Assembly (NCBI GenBank): GCA_024138025.1
Contig: JAMXBD010001036.1
Span: forward strand, 62,001 to 126,000
Source of the DNA: Combretum micranthum
Lineage: Eukaryota; Streptophyta; Magnoliopsida; Myrtales; Combretaceae
Reading direction: 5' to 3'
Length of the DNA stretch: 64,000 nt
This document shows, piece after piece, positions 60,212 to 64,000 of the stretch (position 1 is its first letter; the number at the start of each line of letters is the position of its first letter). The notes under the pieces were generated by a model. That model ran no database searches. It worked only from the letters and a program-made list of their open reading frames with translations, and was not told where the DNA came from. The translations under genes and the position numbers were made by a program.

Positions 60212-63200
60212 TGTCATGCCCCAAGAGGTATCCTAAACGTAACAGTCCGCCACACCCAACATTAAAGCTTAAGTATGACAACCTTAGTCATTCCCAAAAG
60301 CTTTCATATTAAGTGTAAGGCGTGCTTTCACAAATTTAGAGGACCATACATGGAATTATGAAGCTTAAGAAGATATAATAACAGATTAAGAAAAGAGGAT
60401 TCATAATATTCATTTATTCATAACAATGATCTTACAAAACTTAGGGACATTTCCCTTACTCACAAATTTATTACAAGAGTATTTCTACAGCTTATCCAAC
60501 ACTGACTTTATCTTAAAATTCCTTAACTAAAAGGGAAATACTTGGCTGCAGGGTCCACGTGGCCTCAACCACAAATATGTGAACTGCAAAAGATATCTGT
60601 AGAGGTATAAGCTAATAGGCTTAGTGAGAACTCTTTCCATAAATAACTTCTTGTAACAAAAATTCAAACAAGTTGTTTAAGCAACCAAATGAAATGCAAC
60701 ATACATGTGGGAAAACAAGGCATGTAGTTTTCCGAGAACTATATGTTAAATGGATTTATGCCCTCCATTCGGGGTTTGGTGATACGTAACCTCAAAACAA
60801 GTAGTTTTAGTTAAAAACATTTATGCTTTCGATCAATATCGCCAAGCATGTGAAGTCTACTTGAATTGAGCCTTGTTTTCAAATCTTCCACCAAGCATTT
60901 CCTTCATGTTGCCAAACAATCGCTTTCGGTCACTCCGCCAAGTGTTGCTTTCGACCTGAGCTACAATCATTCTCACCCAAGGATAATAACCCAATGCAAT
61001 GTAACTCACTTCATGGTATGCATGAATCCATTTGTTTATGATATCATAACATTATTATTATCAGATTTAAGGTGATCAAAGAATCCATACAAATCAAGTA
61101 TTATACTAGAACAAACATTAAATCAATTCCGGCCTCGATATTCTTAGGATTCTTTCAAAGAATTATTTTACATACATATCCATTTGTCTTTTCCTAGTTC
61201 TAATACAACTAAATTACAAGCACAAACAAGTAAAGTATTTTAAGGAAATAAACTCATGATGCCATGTCGACTATTCTTCTACACGGATGAGTCGCTCACA
61301 TAATCCTCTTAATAGAAATAGTCTTCGGGGTACAGGTATTCTTCCTCGGAATCACCTCGCCAAAGGAAATACACAAAATGAGTATTTCTTGATGATATTC
61401 TTGAAATTTGACAAAACAATGTCATGAGAACGTCAAAGTTCATATAAAGGAGAATTCCAATTTAAAATGGCCATAACTTGGTCATTTTAGCTCGGAATCG
61501 TGCATATAATATACCGATTTATACCTACTCAAAAAGATCTATTCATTTCTAAAACTATTTTTATCAAACTAAACTATTTAGGCCCCAAAACAGTGGTGAT
61601 CAGATTCACCACGAATTTTCTAACTCAAAAACAATTTTGTTTCAAACATTAAATCATTCAAAATTTGTTTGATAAATACTTGGTTATCTATATAGTTGAA
61701 AAATCCTCTTTTTATAGCTACATATCTCATATTTATTCATGCTCAAGTGTTTGTTATCCAATCTTGTTTCTTTGAGTAAAACAATGTCAATTAGGAGTTT
61801 AGAAAAATATAGTTTATAATAATCCATTTTGTAAATTTTTTTAAATGAATATTTTGTTTTTCAAAGAATCACTTTATGTTTGACTTATTATTTTTCCTAG
61901 ATGACCTTTTTCGAAAAGCAATTTTCTTCTTTCCTAAATTCTCTATATTGGTGCTATTTTTCCTATTTATTTTCTATACAATTTTTCTTTGTCCATTTGT
62001 TTGAAAAGATCTTTATTTGAAATTTCTCATGCCTTCCTCATGTTATATTTTTCATAGAAATCCTTTTTGTGTCAAAAATCATTTTCTTTATGAAAAACAA
62101 AGTGGGATAAATTATTTAAAAAGCTTTTCATAACAAAAGTAGTTTCTAAAATTGTAGTGAGTTCTTTTAGTAACTTGGAAATGAATGACTTTATTTTTGT
62201 TAAACCATAGATTTTATATTTCATATAAACTTATTCCTAAGTAATAAAATCTCCTTTTTATCAATTATTTTTAGAACTTAAAAAATTTGGATAACAATCT
62301 TAATGAACATGATTTATGAGAAATAATAGCAAGTAAAAATAACATAAATAATAAATAAAGTCAAGTATTGAGAGTCTTAGCTTCTTCAAGGCTCCCGGGA
62401 CTAAGAAGTAAACTAGTCCCAAAAGAAAATAAAATGAAAGAAAGAAAAAAAATTGTTTTGACTTGATGAGGACAAGTCTAAGACTAGAGACTAGTCTTAA
62501 AACAACAAAAAATAAATAAATTGCAATAGAAGAAATAAATAAATTACTTTGCATAAAAATAAATAAATTGCAAGTGAGCTTATATGCTCTAAAGAATATG
62601 TATATATATAGATACATAATAATACTTAGATATAATAACAATAACATGAACAAAATAAAACAATATAAACATAAATGGATTTTCATAAATAAGAACAATA
62701 AATGAATATAGTGTAGCTTCCATAAGACTTAGTCTTTGGAAACTCACACCATGTTCATATAAAGTTACATGGCATGAGGAGAAGAAAATAATAAGAGAAG
62801 TTTTACCTAAAGAAGGTTTTTCGAGTGTTATGTGGTTATGAATTTTGTATAGGTAGAAAGTGGTTTTGGGATTATTTTGAGAGAGTTTTGGAAGGATATT
62901 TGGAGAGAGTTTTGAGAGGAAAATTTGAGGGAGTTTTTGTAGAGAATTTATGAGTAGTAATTGTGTGAAAGAAGTGAAAGAGGAGGGCGGTATTTATAGG
63001 AAAATATGGAGTGATTTTTGAGTGATTAAAATAAAAGAACATTGAAACAAAATTGAGAGGGAGAGGGAGCATGGGGCGCCGGCCTTAGTGTAGGAGAGAG
63101 AGAGTGTGTGTTTTGTTTTGTATTTTTGTTGATTAAATGAAGTAATAAGTAAGGTAGATTTGAAATAAAGTTATGAGAAAGGTAAAAAGTAAAGGTTATA

Positions 63201-63705
63201 GGTTATGGTGTTTGTAAGATTATGTGTAAGAAAAAGTAGAAATAAAAAAATAGTGTAGAATAGTAGTGAATAGTGTAATGTAAAGTAGACATGACAATTT
63301 AAGTACCGGTAGTGAAAAAATACGCGTATAATTGTGATATCTATTATTTTTACTTACCGAAAAATTACAGAACTGATATTTTTGAAATCTTTATATTTTT
63401 ACGAGCCTAAAGGTATATTCAGAATATTTTTACTATTCCGAGCCCCGGGACACGTTTTCAAGAACTATATCCGATCGGGTTTAAAATGATTCGCAGTTTT
63501 ACTAATCTGATCTTTTAAGCTTCCTTTGGTAATTACGCACTATTCTATACACTAAACTCTTACTTACTTTCTTCGGGTTGCTTATTCGGGATTGCCGGAC
63601 TTAAACTATTACGTCAAACTGGGGTTTTGTTGACTTTAGAGTTCCGATTGACTTCCAAATTAGGGTTTTTAAGCTAAACCGATTCCAAAAATTTGGGGGT
63701 TTACA
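60212..63705 (-). mobile_element. Solo LTR 'X2' of the Tekay-type family, inserted in the Copia element
   Basis: On the minus strand it begins TGTAAACCCCCAAATTTTTG (63705) and ends CTTGGGGCATGACA (60212). The flanks GGTAG (60207-60211) and AGTAG (63706-63710) differ by one base. Removing one copy restores the Copia frame 'LVGS', so this is the target duplication. The TATA box is at 62998-62991 (minus), hairpins at 62498-62480 and 62420-62397, and the 15-codon frame at 61356-61309. It is uninterrupted and is the best reference copy of the family here. Confidence 0.92.
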
Positions 63706-64000
63706 AGTAGTATTTTTTATTTAAACATTAGTCAACCAAACATTTCTTATGTTGTTCACACTGTTAGTAAGTTTATGCAATCTCCTCGACATCTTCATCT
63801 ATCTATCGTCCAGTGCATCATTTAGTATCTCCATGCGTAATCATGACCTATTTTTTCCTACTGGTTCTTTGCCTCAATCGCAAGCCTATAGTGATGTAGA
63901 CTGGGCTGGTTGCCCAGACACGAGGAAATCTATTACTGGTTGGTGTATGTTTCTTGGTGATGCTCTTATCTCTTGGAAATGCAAGAAACAAGACTATATA
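63706..64000 (+). pseudogene. Copia RT end and RNase H, decayed, cut by the window edge
   Basis: After X2 the frame continues with '[20 protein letters not shown]' (from about 63745), then a stop near 63822 and others. RNase H follows with '[19 protein letters not shown]' (about 63888-63945) and '[12 protein letters not shown]' at the edge. The Asp of 'DVDWAG' is present. The 3' LTR lies beyond 64000. Confidence 0.85.

Larger units (their letters stand above)
48883..64000 (+). mobile_element. Ty1/Copia retrotransposon, decayed, split by two LTR insertions, 3' end outside the window
   Basis: The 5' LTR is followed by primer site, gag, protease and integrase (to 51512). LTR X1 interrupts (51513-59168), reverse transcriptase follows (59169-60211), LTR X2 interrupts (60212-63705), and the RT end with RNase H runs to the window edge. 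Integrase before RT is the Copia order. Stops and frame changes occur throughout, so it is inactive. The left flank CACGA (48878-48882) would be the target duplication to seek beyond the right edge. Confidence 0.9.

Noticed and set aside
51513..63705. X1 and X2 as the terminal inverted repeats of one giant DNA transposon carrying the RT segment
   Set aside because: Ends are TG...CA, X2 has its own 5-bp duplication that restores the Copia frame, and the sequence between them is plain Copia RT. Two separate LTR insertions explain it better.

Overview
This window looks like AT-rich, repeat-packed nuclear DNA of a flowering plant, probably a eudicot. The evidence is Ty3/Gypsy (Ogre/TAT-like and Tekay-like) and Ty1/Copia retroelements with plant-type primer sites, a hAT-type miniature transposon, and one intron-containing plant gene of the DUF3527 family. 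No species can be named from the sequence alone. I see no bacterial-type operons, no CRISPR array, no rRNA gene and no convincing tRNA gene.

Layout. 1-6893: 5' half of an Ogre/TAT-like element on the minus strand (gag and an extra ORF1, primer-binding site, 3.29-kb LTR). 6894-10209: LTR tail, ATTGCA-rich repeats, AT-rich filler. 10210-25450: Tekay-type chromovirus remnant on the minus strand. Its decayed pol is at 22.1-25.45 kb and its 3' LTR (10210-22084) was split by a second LTR (10623-18612), itself split by a third (11654-15964). 25.6-29.9 kb: two more LTR pieces. 31196-33935: complete but non-autonomous Gypsy element. 35199-37244: solo LTR. 40.4-45 kb: the only host gene, a DUF3527 protein with a 5'UTR intron, one coding intron and a frame-broken N-terminus. 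45.9-48.9 kb: Copia and LTR remnants with a hAT MITE. 48883-64000: decayed Copia element running off the window, split by two 3.5-kb LTRs in opposite orientation (51513-59168 and 60212-63705), the first of them split again (53609-57777).

Seven copies of one long LTR family (about 3.5-4.3 kb, TGTRAR...TGACA) make up nearly 30 kb. One of them abuts the polypurine tract of the Tekay pol, which identifies the family. Comparing the seven gives the most unusual signal here: each LTR holds the same ordered splice-like signals downstream of its TATA box. Directly at one acceptor-like AG lies a short frame of exactly 15 sense codons and a stop, kept in six copies and broken by one inserted base in the seventh. 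Two short hairpins also recur. This suggests a spliced leader, possibly with a tiny conserved peptide end, inside the LTR. It is an inference from sequence comparison by eye.

The host gene sits in the one interval (about 37.2-45.9 kb) without large retroelements. All retroelement reading frames seen are broken and none looks capable of autonomous movement.
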